Shown: positions 7,653-17,106, counted from the stretch's first letter. The stretch is 64,000 nucleotides of DNA from Actinomadura terrae (GCF_022751215.1 NZ_JAICDG010000002.1:682001-746000), one strand, 5' to 3'. Notes: a model not told the origin generated them from the sequence alone. Made by a program: numbers and translations.

Positions 7653-9001
7653 CAGAACCCGCCGAAGTCTCCGCCCCCGCCGAAGTCCCCGCTGCCGAAG
7701 TCCCAGCCGCCGCCGACGTCGCCCCCGTCACCGCCGAACCCGCCGTCGCCCGGAGCGCCCGGGACACCGCCGAAGCCGCCGCCGAACCCGCCGCCCATCA
7801 TCGAGCCGAGCATGGTGCCGACCATCATGCCGCTGAGCAGGTCGAACCCGCCGTATCCGGCGTAGTAGCCACCGGCATAGGGCGCGTAGGCGGGGCCCGC
7901 GTCCCAGTACGGCCGCCGTCCGTCCCCGTACGGCACCATGCGGATGTCGGGGTCCGTCCCGTGCAGGACGGCTTCCGCGTCCGCTTCGCACGCCGGGACG
8001 GAACGCGCCGTCCCGCCCGGGGGCGCCCATGTCACGTCCTGGACGGACGGCCCGTGCTGCGGGTTGAAGAAGCACGGCGGCCGCCGCTCGGGGACGGGCT
8101 CGCTCGCGAGACGCGCGCGCGTGGCCGTCATGTAGTAGCGGCCGTCCTCCAGCGCCTCCGTGACATGCTTCATGTCCTCGGGCCGGGCCGCGCGTGCGGT
8201 GGCCGCCTTGGCGCCGTCGTAGGAGTTCATGGCGCGCTCGTAGTCGGACCGGGTGTCGGGGTCGAGCTTTGGGTCCATGACGTCGAGGTCGAGCCGGGCG
8301 ATGTCCTCGCCGAGGAGCGTCACGTCCTCCTCGACGCCGCGCTTCAGCTCGGCCATGCGCCGGGCGTCGCGCTCGCGGCCCCGCTTGCGAACCACCAGGA
8401 ACGCGCCCACCGCGCCCGCCACCACCAGGAGCAGCACGCCGAGCGTCACGAACCCGGCGATCGCGCTGGAGCGCGCCTTGTCGTCGGCCTTGTTCTCGGC
8501 GAGGTCGCCGAACCGGATCAGCCGGTCCTTCAGCGGGACGCCGTTGGTGCGGGTGACGACCTGGTTGATCTCCTTGCTGTTGAGCTTCTTGGAGATCGCG
8601 CCCATGTTCCTGCCGTCGGCGGTGACGGCCACGTACGTCTGGCCCTTGCCGACGCGGTTCGCCACGGCCTTCAGCATCGGGCCCACCTGGGCCTTGGTGA
8701 TGTCGTCGCGGACGACGACCGCGCGGATGTCGGCGTCGCGGTCGCGCCCCAGCGCCGCCTTGACCTCGTTCTGGTCGGCGGCCGAGAGCGCGTTCCCGGC
8801 GCCGCTGGTCACGTACAGGCGCGAGTCGATGAGGCCGTTGGCGATCTGCCCGACCGTGTCGTCCGCGCGAACGGTACTCGCCGGTGCGGCGGCCCGCGCC
8901 GGAGTGGCGGCCCGCGCCGGTGCGGCGAGGCCGAGCGCCAGCAGGACGGCGACGATGACGGTCGCGAACAGGCCGCGGCGGGCCCGCGTCTCGGAGCTCA
9001 T
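7652..9001 (-). CDS. Exported, membrane-anchored glycine-rich protein
   Basis: 449 residues. A signal peptide (about residues 1-31, ending APARAA) leads to an outside domain of ~150 residues that repeatedly uses VVRDDITKAQVG-like strands. One membrane helix follows (FVTLGVLLLVVAGAVGAFLVV, about 175-197), then a charged helical cytoplasmic segment and a glycine-rich tail containing GGGFGGGFGG-like repeats and ending in DFGGF. The general plan (secreted N-domain, helix, low-complexity Gly tail) recalls TPM-type membrane proteins, but I cannot assign a family with certainty. It is followed without gap by the DUF5313-like gene. No function is claimed. Confidence 0.75.
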   Translation of the reverse strand: MSSETRARRGLFATVIVAVLLALGLAAPARAATPARAAAPASTVRADDTVGQIANGLIDSRLYVTSGAGNALSAADQNEVKAALGRDRDADIRAVVVRDDITKAQVGPMLKAVANRVGKGQTYVAVTADGRNMGAISKKLNSKEINQVVTRTNGVPLKDRLIRFGDLAENKADDKARSSAIAGFVTLGVLLLVVAGAVGAFLVVRKRGRERDARRMAELKRGVEEDVTLLGEDIARLDLDVMDPKLDPDTRSDYERAMNSYDGAKAATARAARPEDMKHVTEALEDGRYYMTATRARLASEPVPERRPPCFFNPQHGPSVQDVTWAPPGGTARSVPACEADAEAVLHGTDPDIRMVPYGDGRRPYWDAGPAYAPYAGGYYAGYGGFDLLSGMMVGTMLGSMMGGGFGGGFGGVPGAPGDGGFGGDGGDVGGGWDFGSGDFGGGGDFGGF

Positions 9002-9139
9002 GATGTCGATCAGCCCCCTCTACCTGCTACGACGTCCGGGCACGGCGACTCGTTCCCAAAGCACACCCTGCACCCTGCCCAGCAGGGCGTCCGGGAACCG
9101 TCGCGAGCCGGTCGTGAGGCGACCGGGACCGGTCGCGGG

Positions 9140-10912
9140 TCAGGAGTCCTTGATCTCGCAGATGACCGCGCCGCTGGAGACCGTCTGGCCGACCTCGGCG
9201 GACAGGCCGGTGATCGTTCCCGCCTTGTGCGCGGTGAGGGGCTGCTCCATCTTCATCGCCTCCAGGACGACGACGGTGTCCCCGGCGGCGACCGTCGAGC
9301 CGTCCTCGACGACGAGCTTGACGATCGTCCCCTGCATGGGGCTGACCAGCGAGTCGCCGGACGCCTGGACGCCGCCGCCCTTCGCGCCCCCGCGCCGCCT
9401 CGGCGCCGTCGCGGCCCGTCCGGGCGCCGCGGCCCCGGCCGAAGCGCCGAGCCCCGCCGGAAGGACGACCTCGATACGGCGTCCGCCGACCTCGACGGTG
9501 ACGCGCTCGCGCTCGCCCGCGTCCTCCGCCTCGGCGGCGGGCGCCGCGTAGGGGGCGATCTGGTTGTCGAACTCGGTCTCGATCCACCGGGTGTGGACGG
9601 TGAACGGCGTGTCGTCGTCGGCGGGCACGAAGGCCGGGTCGTCCAGCACCGCGCGGTGGAAGGGCAGCACGGTCGGCATGCCGTCGATGACGAACTCGGC
9701 CAGCGCGCGCCGCGCCCGCTCGACCGCCTGCCGCCGCGTCGCGCCCGTCACGATCAGCTTGGCGATCAGCGAGTCGAACTCCTGCGGGACGGTCTGCCCC
9801 GCGCCGTAGCCGGTGTCCAGCCGGACGCCGGGGCCGGTCGGCGGCTCCCAGGCGGTCAGCGTGCCGACGGCGGGCAGGAAGCCACGTCCGGCGTCCTCGG
9901 CGTTCAGCCGGAACTCGATCGAGTGCCCGCGCAGCTCGGGGTCGCCGTAGCCGAGCTCCGCGCCGTCCGCGACCCGGAACATCTCGCGGACGAGGTCCAC
10001 GCCCGCGACCTCCTCGGTCACCGGGTGCTCGACCTGGAGCCGCGTGTTGACCTCCAGGAAGGAGATCGTGCCGTCCTGCCCGACGAGGAACTCGCACGTC
10101 CCCGCGCCGACGTAGCCGGCCTCCTTCAGGATCGCCTTGGACGAGCGGTACAGCAGGTCCATCTGCGCGTCGGACAGGTAGGGCGCCGGCGCCTCCTCGA
10201 CGAGCTTCTGGTGCCGCCGCTGGAGCGAGCAGTCGCGGGTGGAGACCACCACCACGTTGCCGTGCTGGTCGGCGATGCACTGCGTCTCGACGTGGCGCGG
10301 CTTGTCGAGGTAGCGCTCGACGAAGCACTCGCCGCGCCCGAACGCCGCGACCGCCTCGCGGACGGCCGACTCGTACAGCTCGGGGACCTCGTCCAGGTTG
10401 CGGGCGACCTTCAGGCCGCGCCCGCCGCCGCCGTAGGCCGCCTTGATCGCGATCGGCAGCCCGTGCTCGCGGGCGAACTCGACGACCTCGTCCGCGCCCG
10501 AGACCGGGTCGGTCGTGCCCGCGACCAGCGGCGCGCCGACCTTCTGCGCGATGTGCCGCGCCTGCACCTTGTCGCCGAGCGCCACGATCGCGGACGGCGG
10601 CGGGCCGATCCACGTCAGCCCCGCGTCCAGCACCGCCGTGGCGAAGTCGGCGTTCTCGGCCAGGAAGCCGTAGCCGGGGTGGACGGCGTCCGCACCCGAC
10701 TCGGCCGCGATCCGCAGCAGCTTGCCGATGTCCAGGTAGCTTTCGGCGGCGCCGCGCCCGTCGAGGGCGAACGCCTCGTCGGCGACCCGAACGTGCAGCG
10801 CGTCCAGGTCCGGCTCGGCATACACCGCGACACTGGCCAGACCGGCGTCGCGGCACGCACGGGCTATACGGACCGCGATCTCACCGCGGTTGGCGATCAG
10901 GACCTTGCGCAC
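9140..10912 (-). CDS. accA: Acyl-CoA carboxylase alpha subunit (biotin carboxylase plus BCCP)
   Basis: 590 residues. It makes carboxybiotin with ATP and bicarbonate and carries it to the beta subunit for malonyl- or methylmalonyl-CoA synthesis. Biotin carboxylase starts [18 protein letters not shown], with the ATP-grasp loop [30 protein letters not shown], and the usual C-terminal subdomain. A poly-Gly/Ala linker leads to the biotinyl domain, with the acceptor lysine at residue 554 in EAMKMEQ, 36 residues from the end, which is normal. GTG 10912 is set by GGGAGGAG seven bases upstream. The beta and epsilon subunits and BirA lie at 34-41 kb of this window. The order of domains matches M. tuberculosis AccA3. 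Confidence 0.95.
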   Translation of the reverse strand: MRKVLIANRGEIAVRIARACRDAGLASVAVYAEPDLDALHVRVADEAFALDGRGAAESYLDIGKLLRIAAESGADAVHPGYGFLAENADFATAVLDAGLTWIGPPPSAIVALGDKVQARHIAQKVGAPLVAGTTDPVSGADEVVEFAREHGLPIAIKAAYGGGGRGLKVARNLDEVPELYESAVREAVAAFGRGECFVERYLDKPRHVETQCIADQHGNVVVVSTRDCSLQRRHQKLVEEAPAPYLSDAQMDLLYRSSKAILKEAGYVGAGTCEFLVGQDGTISFLEVNTRLQVEHPVTEEVAGVDLVREMFRVADGAELGYGDPELRGHSIEFRLNAEDAGRGFLPAVGTLTAWEPPTGPGVRLDTGYGAGQTVPQEFDSLIAKLIVTGATRRQAVERARRALAEFVIDGMPTVLPFHRAVLDDPAFVPADDDTPFTVHTRWIETEFDNQIAPYAAPAAEAEDAGERERVTVEVGGRRIEVVLPAGLGASAGAAAPGRAATAPRRRGGAKGGGVQASGDSLVSPMQGTIVKLVVEDGSTVAAGDTVVVLEAMKMEQPLTAHKAGTITGLSAEVGQTVSSGAVICEIKDS

Positions 10913-11116
10913 GTGGGTCTCCTCCCTAACCTCGCACGGCAGTCTAGATAACCGCACCGTACGGATTTCGGAACCCCCTCTTTATTGCTGTTTTCGCTCA
11001 CGAATGAAGTACCTGGCCCATACCCGCCCGGAACCCGTGGATCCGCGACAGACTCCCGTCCGTCTGATCAACGAACCGGCGGCCGGACGGCCGCGGGCCG
11101 GAGAGGAGCCGAGAAC

Positions 11117-12151
11117 GTGGCCAAGAGTGAGTCGAGGGGCGCGGCGCTGCGGGCGCCGAGCAGGCGCAACGCCATCATCATCGCCGTGGTCCTGGTCGTG
11201 GTCGCGTGGCCTACGCTGAGCGCCCTGCTCGGCGGCTTCGAGCGGACGAGCGGCGGCGAGATCGCCGTCGTCCGCAACGGCGGGTTCTTCGACAACAACC
11301 GCATCCGCCAGGTCATCGACCCCGGCTCGGGCCGGACGTGGGTCGGCCTCTACTCCAAGGTCCACAAGTACCCGGCGCAGCAGCGCTTCTACACGATCAC
11401 CTCCGACGCCCGGAAGGGCGATGAGTCGGGCGTGGACGTGGTCACCGTCCCGAGCGCCGACGGCGTCAACATGGGCATCGAGGGCACCCTCTACTTCACC
11501 CTCAACCAGGACCACCAGGCCCTCAAGGCGTTCGACGACAAGTACGGCACCCGCAAGTTCCGCAGCACGGACGGCAAGGGCTACTCGCCCTACGACGGCG
11601 ACAAGGGCTGGTCGGCGTTCCTCGACCAAGTCGTCCGCCCGGTGATAGACAACGACCTGCGCAGCCAGGTCAACAGCTTCCGCTGCGCCGAACTGGTCTC
11701 GTCCTGCGCGCTGGTCCAGAACACCTCCACCAACGCCCCGGCGCGCCCGCAGCAGCCCGCCCAGCCGGGGCAGCCCGCGCAGCAGCCGCAGAGCAACAAC
11801 GCCAACATCGCCAAGGTCCAGAACTCGATCAACACCAGCCTCGCCGCCGACCTGGACAGCACGCTCGGCGGCAAGTACGTCACCAACATCCACTTCAACC
11901 TCGTCCGCGTCACGCTGCCGGAGAAGGTGCAGGACGCCGTCGACCGCGCCCAGGCCGCGTTCGCCCAGGTCAGCGAGGCCCAGGCCAAGGTCGCGACGGC
12001 CAAGGCGGAGGCCGCCGCCAACAAGGCCCGCCAGGACGGCTACAACAAGTGCCCGACCTGCGCGAGGATCGAGGAGCTGAAGGCCCTCCCGCAGGGCATC
12101 ACGGTCTACGCGCCCGGCAACCCGAACGGCTCGCTCCTTCCCCGGAGGTGA
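11117..12151 (+). CDS. SPFH (prohibitin/band 7-like) membrane protein
   Basis: 344 residues. A short basic N-terminus and one membrane helix (about 15-35) precede an SPFH-like domain beginning GGEIAVVRNGG and containing VDVVTVPSADGVNMGIEGTL. After a Gln/Pro-rich insert (around residues 205-235) the core resumes with a long Ala-rich helix (about 275-310) and an end containing CPTCARIEELKALP. Members form oligomeric rings on membranes; the partner here is unknown. GTG 11117 has AGGAG nine bases upstream. A second small membrane gene follows after 7 bp and a strong terminator ends the pair. The upstream 204-bp divergent gap to accA contains a comparatively AT-rich run (about 10970-11010). Confidence 0.8.
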   Translation: MAKSESRGAALRAPSRRNAIIIAVVLVVVAWPTLSALLGGFERTSGGEIAVVRNGGFFDNNRIRQVIDPGSGRTWVGLYSKVHKYPAQQRFYTITSDARKGDESGVDVVTVPSADGVNMGIEGTLYFTLNQDHQALKAFDDKYGTRKFRSTDGKGYSPYDGDKGWSAFLDQVVRPVIDNDLRSQVNSFRCAELVSSCALVQNTSTNAPARPQQPAQPGQPAQQPQSNNANIAKVQNSINTSLAADLDSTLGGKYVTNIHFNLVRVTLPEKVQDAVDRAQAAFAQVSEAQAKVATAKAEAAANKARQDGYNKCPTCARIEELKALPQGITVYAPGNPNGSLLPRR

Positions 12152-12158
12152 CACGTCC

Positions 12159-12488
12159 GTGCGGTTCCTCATCATCCTGGCGATGCTCGCGGTGGCGGCC
12201 GTCGTGGTCGTCCTGCTGCTGTACGCGTTCGGCGGCCTGTCCTCCGACGGCCGGCGCCGGCGGGAGCCGACCGCCCGCTGGGAGCCCCACACCGAGTCCT
12301 CGGACGGCGTCACGACCGTCCTCGTCCGCCGGGTGACCCGCGACGCGTCCGGCGCCCTGGTGGCCGAACTGGGCCGCCAGACCGTCGCCGCCATCCCCGA
12401 CGGCGACACCGACTGGGAGACCCGCTACCACGAGGCCATGGCCCAGGCCCGCTCCCGAGTGGCCGCCCTGGAGATCGAGTCCACCTGA
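12159..12488 (+). CDS. Small single-helix membrane protein
   Basis: 109 residues, GTG start; the CCGGAGG in front overlaps the end of the SPFH gene. One N-terminal membrane helix (residues 2-24) and a soluble tail with RVTRDASGALVAELGRQTVAAIPDGD, probably a small beta domain, then a helix with Ala and Arg. No family recognised. Tight linkage suggests it works with the SPFH protein. Confidence 0.7.
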   Translation: MRFLIILAMLAVAAVVVVLLLYAFGGLSSDGRRRREPTARWEPHTESSDGVTTVLVRRVTRDASGALVAELGRQTVAAIPDGDTDWETRYHEAMAQARSRVAALEIEST

Positions 12489-12492
12489 CCCC

Positions 12493-12522
12493 GGCCGCGC
12501 CCCGCCTGCCCGGGGCGCGGCC
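12493..12522 (+). terminator. Rho-independent-like hairpin after the SPFH unit
   Basis: Perfect 12-bp stem GGCCGCGCCCCG/CGGGGCGCGGCC with a 6-base loop, five bases past the stop at 12488. No U-run follows, as is common in high-GC actinobacteria. Confidence 0.75.
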
Positions 12523-12659
12523 CCGGGGTGTCTCGCGGGGGACGGCCGGGTGGTCGGGGGGTGTGTCGGTACGGCGTCGCGGGCGGTGTCTCGACGGGGC
12601 CGGGCCGGTGTATCTTCGCCTCGGACTCGGCGGGGGAGGAACCAGCGGAGGGGAGGCCG

Positions 12660-13202
12660 ATGGTGCGCGCGTGGACCCGGAGCGGCCTGGCGGTCGTCCT
12701 GGCCGGCTGCGTGCTGCTGCCGGGCTCGTCCGCCGTCCGGGAGCCCTCCCCGCGGGTGGACGCCGACACGACCCGGCAGCTGACCGCCGCCGCCCGCGTC
12801 CTGCTGGTGCGCCGGTCGGAGGCCCTCGTCCAGCGGCGGCACCGTGACCGGCGCACCCCGACCGAGGTGCTCGGCGTGCGGATCTCCCCGGGCGTGGCGC
12901 GGGTGCAGGAGCGTGCCGTCCGCGAGCTGGAGAACCGCAACCGCGCGCCGGTCGAGGGCGGCCCCGCCTACACCGGCGCCCGCACCCGGTTGGAGGAGGG
13001 CAAGGCCATCCGGACGGGCGACCGCATCACGCTGGAGGCGGTCGAGCACACCGAGGTCCGCTACGACACGGGCACGCTGGTCCAATCGGTCCGGCGCGGA
13101 TTCGAGTTCCGGACACACGGCGAGCAGATCACACTGGTCGGCGAACGCGTCCTCGACCCCGCCGCGCACCCGGTCAACGACCCGGAACCCCCGGCCCGCT
13201 GA
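12660..13202 (+). CDS. Putative lipoprotein
   Basis: 180 residues from ATG 12660 with GGAGGGGAGG just upstream. The N-terminus has a short signal with a lipobox LAGC (Cys17), so export and lipidation are likely. The mature part has a helical segment rich in Arg followed by strands (TGDRITLEAVEHTEVRY, GFEFRTHGEQITLVGERV). This helix-then-sheet order resembles small NTF2-like accessory domains, but no family can be named. It precedes the type VII secretion-like block. Confidence 0.65.
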   Translation: MVRAWTRSGLAVVLAGCVLLPGSSAVREPSPRVDADTTRQLTAAARVLLVRRSEALVQRRHRDRRTPTEVLGVRISPGVARVQERAVRELENRNRAPVEGGPAYTGARTRLEEGKAIRTGDRITLEAVEHTEVRYDTGTLVQSVRRGFEFRTHGEQITLVGERVLDPAAHPVNDPEPPAR

Positions 13203-13493
13203 TGTTACTTTCTGGCCAATGAACTGTTTCCCTGGGAAAAGGTCATCCAACGCGATCTGAAAAGACCTTGACGGACGGTAATGATGCACGTCACGAGATT
13301 GCGTAGCGTCACGCCCGAGTCGCGTAAACGCCCTTCTGCCCGGGGGCGGTGACCACAACCGGACAAGGCTGTAAGGTAGGAATGTGGCTGTTTAGGTAGG
13401 CCTGCGGGTGGATTTACGTGATCGAGTGGGCGTAGGCTGGCGCCATTCTTGATGGCACGGCAGGCAAATCGGTGGGCGACGAAAGGTCGAGCA
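13203..13493. other. Non-coding stretch before the WXG100 genes
   Basis: About 290 bp without a credible gene, less GC-rich than its surroundings (for example 13205-13290). It has a TTGACG box at 13268-13273 but no clear -10 at the right distance. Probably carries the promoter of the secretion genes; no RNA structure was recognised. Confidence 0.5.
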
Positions 13494-13766
13494 GTGAGCG
13501 GTGACAGGCGCGGCGCCAACATCGGCGAACTGGAGGAGCTGTCCCGGATCTTCAGCAAGCACTCCCGCAATCTCGACGCGCTGATCAAGGATCTGAACGG
13601 ACGCACGGTCAGTAGCTCCCAGGCCTGGTGGGGCCCCGGCGCCGACCGGTTCCGCTCCGCCTGGGCCGAGGCCAAGACCGCCTTCGACAAGATGGCGCTC
13701 GCCCTGGAACAGGGCGGCCAGGACATCAAGAAGGCCCAGCAGAACATCGAGGCCGCCACCCGCTGA
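13494..13766 (+). CDS. WXG100-family (Esx-like) protein
   Basis: 90 residues from GTG 13494 (GAAAGG upstream); ATG 13452 would add 14 residues. Two predicted helices are separated by the AWWGPGADRFR turn, the W-x-G hallmark; the second helix contains F-R-S-A-W-x-E-A-K. Such proteins form helical-hairpin dimers exported by type VII secretion. No clear YxxxD/E export tag is visible at the C-terminus, so it may rely on its partner. A second small W-x-G protein and a large putative substrate follow, and an EccC ATPase gene lies 3 kb downstream in the opposite direction. Confidence 0.88.
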   Translation: MSGDRRGANIGELEELSRIFSKHSRNLDALIKDLNGRTVSSSQAWWGPGADRFRSAWAEAKTAFDKMALALEQGGQDIKKAQQNIEAATR

Positions 13767-13784
13767 CGCCCGCCCCCCAAGACC

Positions 13785-13821
13785 GCGGGTCCCGGCCCAT
13801 CCCCCCGAGGCCGGGGCCCGC
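13785..13821 (+). terminator. Stem-loop between the two WXG genes
   Basis: Left arm GCGGGTCCCGGCC and right arm GGCCGGGGCCCGC pair over 13 positions with one G-U, loop 11 bases. It sits between the first and second WXG genes. It could partly terminate or stabilise, leaving more mRNA for the first gene. Confidence 0.6.
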
Positions 13822-13842
13822 ACCATTCCCTGGAGGACGGGC

Positions 13843-14076
13843 GTGAACCAGGCCGAGGTCACCCGGCTACAGTTCCTTCTGAGTCATGTCCGGACGCTGT
13901 CCGACCAGCACTGGCACACCTTCACCGCGTCCCGCCGCGCCATGGACGACCGCGCCTGGGTCGGCGGCACGTCCCCCCGCGCGTTCGCCGCCAAGCTGGA
14001 ACGCAACGACGCCGCCCTGCGCGCCGCATTACAGAAGGCGCTCCGGCTCGTCGAGGACGAACTCCGCCGCGCATGA
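13843..14076 (+). CDS. Second small WXG-type protein
   Basis: 77 residues, GTG 13843 with GGAGGA six bases upstream. Helix - WVGGTSPRAFAAKL - helix, with the W-x-G turn near residue 39; ends DELRRA. It is shorter than usual WXG100 proteins. Its stop overlaps the next start as ATGA, so it is coupled to the large downstream protein and may act as its export partner. The role is inferred from the motif and context. Confidence 0.75.
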   Translation: MNQAEVTRLQFLLSHVRTLSDQHWHTFTASRRAMDDRAWVGGTSPRAFAAKLERNDAALRAALQKALRLVEDELRRA

Positions 14077-16238
14077 CCGCGGACGGCTGGCTCGGACCCG
14101 ACGCCTGCGGCGTCAAGCTCACCGAGTTCGAACGCATGACCCAGGACATGAGCAGGGCCGCGCCCGCGCTCCGGCAACTCGCCGACGACCTCTGGCAGGC
14201 CCTGAACGGCGCCGGGGTCAGCACGGCCCCCGCGATGGAGATCAAGCGCATCGCCGCCTGGACCGAGGACGCCGCGTCCGACCTGCGCAAGCGCAACATG
14301 CTCGTGCACGACCTCGACCGGCAGCACCTCGCCTTCACCGTCTGCCGCGCCGACGGCACCTACCTGCGGCTCCCCGACCGCTACACCGACCAGATCGGCT
14401 ACGCCGAGGGCCGCCGCGCCGCCGAAATGTTCCGCCGCGCCGTGTCCGGCGACGCCGCCGCCCGGACGGACCTGCGCCGCCTCCAGCCGCCCGACATCAC
14501 CCCCCTGTTCGCCAAGGGCCTCCTCGAATCGATCAGCGCCGAGGAACTCCTCAAGCTCCCGATGCAGCTCGCCCTGAAACTCTCCGGCGACATCACCCAG
14601 CACCGCTCCGGCACCGACGCCAACGCCGCCGACACCCGCGCGATCCTCGCCCTCCTCGGCCGCGCCGTCGCGCTCGGCACCGACGGCCAGGGCAAGGGCT
14701 ACATGGGCGAGGAGTACCTCCTCGCCCTCCGCCGCGCCGGCCGCACCACCTTCCCCCCGCGCGCCACACTGCCGAACGGCGTCGCGGGCTACGAGTCCCT
14801 CGCCACCCTGATCGCCTCGACGGACACCCGCTTCTCGTTCCACTTCATCAACGTCGTCGGCAACGACATGATCGCCTACGACAGCGGCATCCGGAAACGC
14901 CTGGGCCAGCTCCCCCTCCCCGACCTCGGCGCCCGGTACCGCCTGGGCAACGCCCTCGACCCGTCCACCACCGGGGTCAAAGAGGACGACCGCAAGACCG
15001 ACTTCCTCTCCCCCCTCCTCGCGGCCGCCGCCGCGAGCGGCCCGGAGGCGGCCCAGGCCCTCCTCACCCACAACTGGTTCGGCCCCCAGCAGCTGGGCGC
15101 CGTGCCCGGCATCAAGGCCACCAACCTCGAATACCTCCTGCACGACCGCCGCGCCATCTGGGGCGAGTCCGACCACGGCGCGGCCCTCGGCAAGACCATC
15201 GAAACCGCGGCCACCGGCCAGGACCGCGAGTCGTCCCGCCTCGCCTTCGCGATCGCCAAGATCCTCGCGGACGACGCCCGTCCGAACTACCCGGTCAAGG
15301 ACGGCAAGGTGACCGTCGGCGACAAATCCCCGTTCGCCGCCCTCAAGAGCGGCAACCTGGCCGACGCCATAGCCCGTCCGCACCACTACGACGAACTCTC
15401 CGGCCTCCGCCCCAACATGGCCAAGGTCCTCGTCGCCCACATGGACCGCCTGCACGACCTCGTCCGCCTGGCCAACTATGACGAGCGCCCCGGCTCCACC
15501 GGCCTGACCGGCGACGACCTCGACTACCTCCTCCTGGACATCACCCGCGACGCCCAGGCCTACGAAACCCTGATCATGGGCCAGCTCGCCCATTCCAAAA
15601 TCACCATCGACCGCACCGTCGCCCGCAATGGCGACCTCTCCAACGCCATCATCGGCGAAGGCCGCATGTTCGGCCACCTCCTGGAAGCCCGCCACCAGTC
15701 CGTGGGCGCGGAAGAGGCCCGCCTGGCCGAAGACCTGGAACGTATGCGCAAATACGTCAGCTACGGCATGGGCCTGGTCCCCCTGGGCACCGACCTGGTC
15801 GCCTCGAAATCCCCCCTGGGCGGCAAGGCCTACGCCGCCGCCTCCACCCAGGCCACCACCCAAATGACCAACTGGCTAGCAAAACGCCTAGCCGACAAAG
15901 ACAAACCTACCATAACAGCCCCCACCACCGAAACCGAAAATATAGAACGCCTCCTCAATCAGATGATCACCTCGTCCCTGATATCCCACGGCCGCCTCGA
16001 TGGTCCGAAAATCGCGGGAAGGTCATTTGCTGAAGGAGGGAATCCGCCCAAAGTCCGTCCGCTTGAGGAACTCGGTTTGAATGAAATGGAGAAGCTTCTT
16101 CGATGGGCCGACGACGAGAAAAGGCTTTCGGATATTAATGACGCTGCAATGAATTCGATTTACAATGGCGCCATCAAGACTGCCGGCCATTATCGAGACA
16201 AAGGCGGACATAATATCGGTCCTTCAATCGAAAGATAA
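14073..16238 (+). CDS. Large putative type VII secretion substrate with an AT-richer variable tail
   Basis: 721 residues, no signal peptide. The N-terminal ~110 residues are helical (long amphipathic helices, MTQDMSRAAPALRQL). A long middle region is rich in Ala and Leu and contains AAAASGPEAAQALLTHNWFG, a pattern I associate with DUF6571-like actinobacterial proteins. A small-residue stretch with GMGLVPLGTD lies around 565-575. From about base 15880 the codon usage changes sharply: many A/T-ending codons, with Asn, Ile and Lys rising, to the end HYRDKGGHNIGPSIER. A conserved GC-rich body with an atypical last ~120 codons is what swapped polymorphic-toxin tips look like. The tail family is not recognised and toxicity is unproven. 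The next gene starts six bases after the stop. Confidence 0.75.
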   Translation: MTADGWLGPDACGVKLTEFERMTQDMSRAAPALRQLADDLWQALNGAGVSTAPAMEIKRIAAWTEDAASDLRKRNMLVHDLDRQHLAFTVCRADGTYLRLPDRYTDQIGYAEGRRAAEMFRRAVSGDAAARTDLRRLQPPDITPLFAKGLLESISAEELLKLPMQLALKLSGDITQHRSGTDANAADTRAILALLGRAVALGTDGQGKGYMGEEYLLALRRAGRTTFPPRATLPNGVAGYESLATLIASTDTRFSFHFINVVGNDMIAYDSGIRKRLGQLPLPDLGARYRLGNALDPSTTGVKEDDRKTDFLSPLLAAAAASGPEAAQALLTHNWFGPQQLGAVPGIKATNLEYLLHDRRAIWGESDHGAALGKTIETAATGQDRESSRLAFAIAKILADDARPNYPVKDGKVTVGDKSPFAALKSGNLADAIARPHHYDELSGLRPNMAKVLVAHMDRLHDLVRLANYDERPGSTGLTGDDLDYLLLDITRDAQAYETLIMGQLAHSKITIDRTVARNGDLSNAIIGEGRMFGHLLEARHQSVGAEEARLAEDLERMRKYVSYGMGLVPLGTDLVASKSPLGGKAYAAASTQATTQMTNWLAKRLADKDKPTITAPTTETENIERLLNQMITSSLISHGRLDGPKIAGRSFAEGGNPPKVRPLEELGLNEMEKLLRWADDEKRLSDINDAAMNSIYNGAIKTAGHYRDKGGHNIGPSIER

Positions 16239-16243
16239 TCTCC

Positions 16244-16819
16244 ATGCGACCATTGTTGGTGAGTACTTGCGTCGCGGCCGGGTTGTTTGTCGCTGGATGT
16301 GATTCGAGTTCTCCGAAGGAGATGCCAACTCTCGACCTGCGTCCTGTGGCAGATAACGCTCCATATCTATGTGATTTGGTACCCGAAAAAGCATTTCGAG
16401 CCGTCACTGGGTTGAGTGACGTACTCGATGGTGACTGGTCTGGGCCGTCGACGAAGAATGGGATCTGCCTTGCGCGCGCGAAAGGGCGCGAGGCGCCCTT
16501 GGGGGTAGACTGGGCTTTTGATGGCGGCGATAGGGTCCTTGAGGCTCAGCGCGAAAGGTGGTCGAAGGTGGCCACCCATCCGCTTCCGGCCGATTTGGGG
16601 AGCGGTCTGGCGGTGATTAATCCGAGTTTGGGTTCCGTTCCGCGGCCTAATTATGTTATCAGCCAGTTCTTGTGCGGAAAAAGACGGCCCTGGATGAGTA
16701 TTGACTTCGCGTTGGTGGCGCGGGGGCGGGACGCCGTGCGCGACATGATGGATTTCATGCGCATCGCTGAAAAGCGGTTCAGGGAGATCCACAAATGCAC
16801 GCCGCCCCTCGCGGGGTGA
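16244..16819 (+). CDS. Lipoprotein, possible immunity or surface partner
   Basis: 191 residues; signal peptide with lipobox VAGC (Cys19). The mature part has cysteines in APYLCDLVP, GICLAR, FLCGKRRPW and IHKCTPP, likely two disulphides. This Cys pattern and size recall DUF3558-type actinobacterial lipoproteins, without certainty. Base composition is clearly lower in GC than the window, like the tail of the gene before it, suggesting that tail and lipoprotein travelled together. A truncated second copy of its C-terminal half follows at 16820-17102. In polymorphic-toxin loci such orphan copies are usually immunity genes; here that is inference. Confidence 0.7.
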   Translation: MRPLLVSTCVAAGLFVAGCDSSSPKEMPTLDLRPVADNAPYLCDLVPEKAFRAVTGLSDVLDGDWSGPSTKNGICLARAKGREAPLGVDWAFDGGDRVLEAQRERWSKVATHPLPADLGSGLAVINPSLGSVPRPNYVISQFLCGKRRPWMSIDFALVARGRDAVRDMMDFMRIAEKRFREIHKCTPPLAG

Positions 16820-17102
16820 CAAGGCGGTTCGTTTTCGGCCGGAGGAGTGGGCGAGAGGCTCATCTCCCCTGTTGGCTGAGCTGAGTAGAAATCCGCCCGT
16901 AGTCATCCCTGGTTCGGGCGTCGTTCGGCGTCCGAATTATGTGATCGCGGCCTTCTCGTGTGAGAAGAAGCGGGCATGGATCAGTATTGATTTCGCGCCG
17001 GTGGTGCGGGGGCGGGATGCTGTGCGGGATATGGTGGATTTCATGCGGATTGCGGAGAGGCGGTTCGGGGAGATTCATAAGTGCACGCCCCGGCCCTCGT
17101 GA
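16820..17102 (+). pseudogene. Truncated duplicate of the lipoprotein's C-terminal half
   Basis: From about 16836 one frame reads a protein homologous to residues ~105-190 of the preceding lipoprotein. EEW matches ERW, VVRRPNYVIAAFSCEKKRAW matches SVPRPNYVISQFLCGKRRPW, then ISIDFAPVVRGRDAVRDM, and IHKCTP at the end. There is no signal peptide, no N-terminal half and no convincing start (TTG 16872 at best). The DNA is recognisably similar but diverged and more GC-rich, so the duplication is not recent. It ends five bases before the convergent EccC stop. It could still be translated as a short cytoplasmic peptide, but a decayed copy is simplest. Confidence 0.75.
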
Positions 17103-17106
17103 GGGG

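Noticed and set aside
7961..10951. A ~1000-codon open frame on the plus strand across accA
   Set aside because: It lies opposite to clear accA and glycine-rich protein genes and reads as biased low-complexity sequence.
10985..11116. Upstream extension of the SPFH gene
   Set aside because: GTG 11117 has AGGAG at good distance and begins just before the membrane helix; the extension is poor coding sequence.
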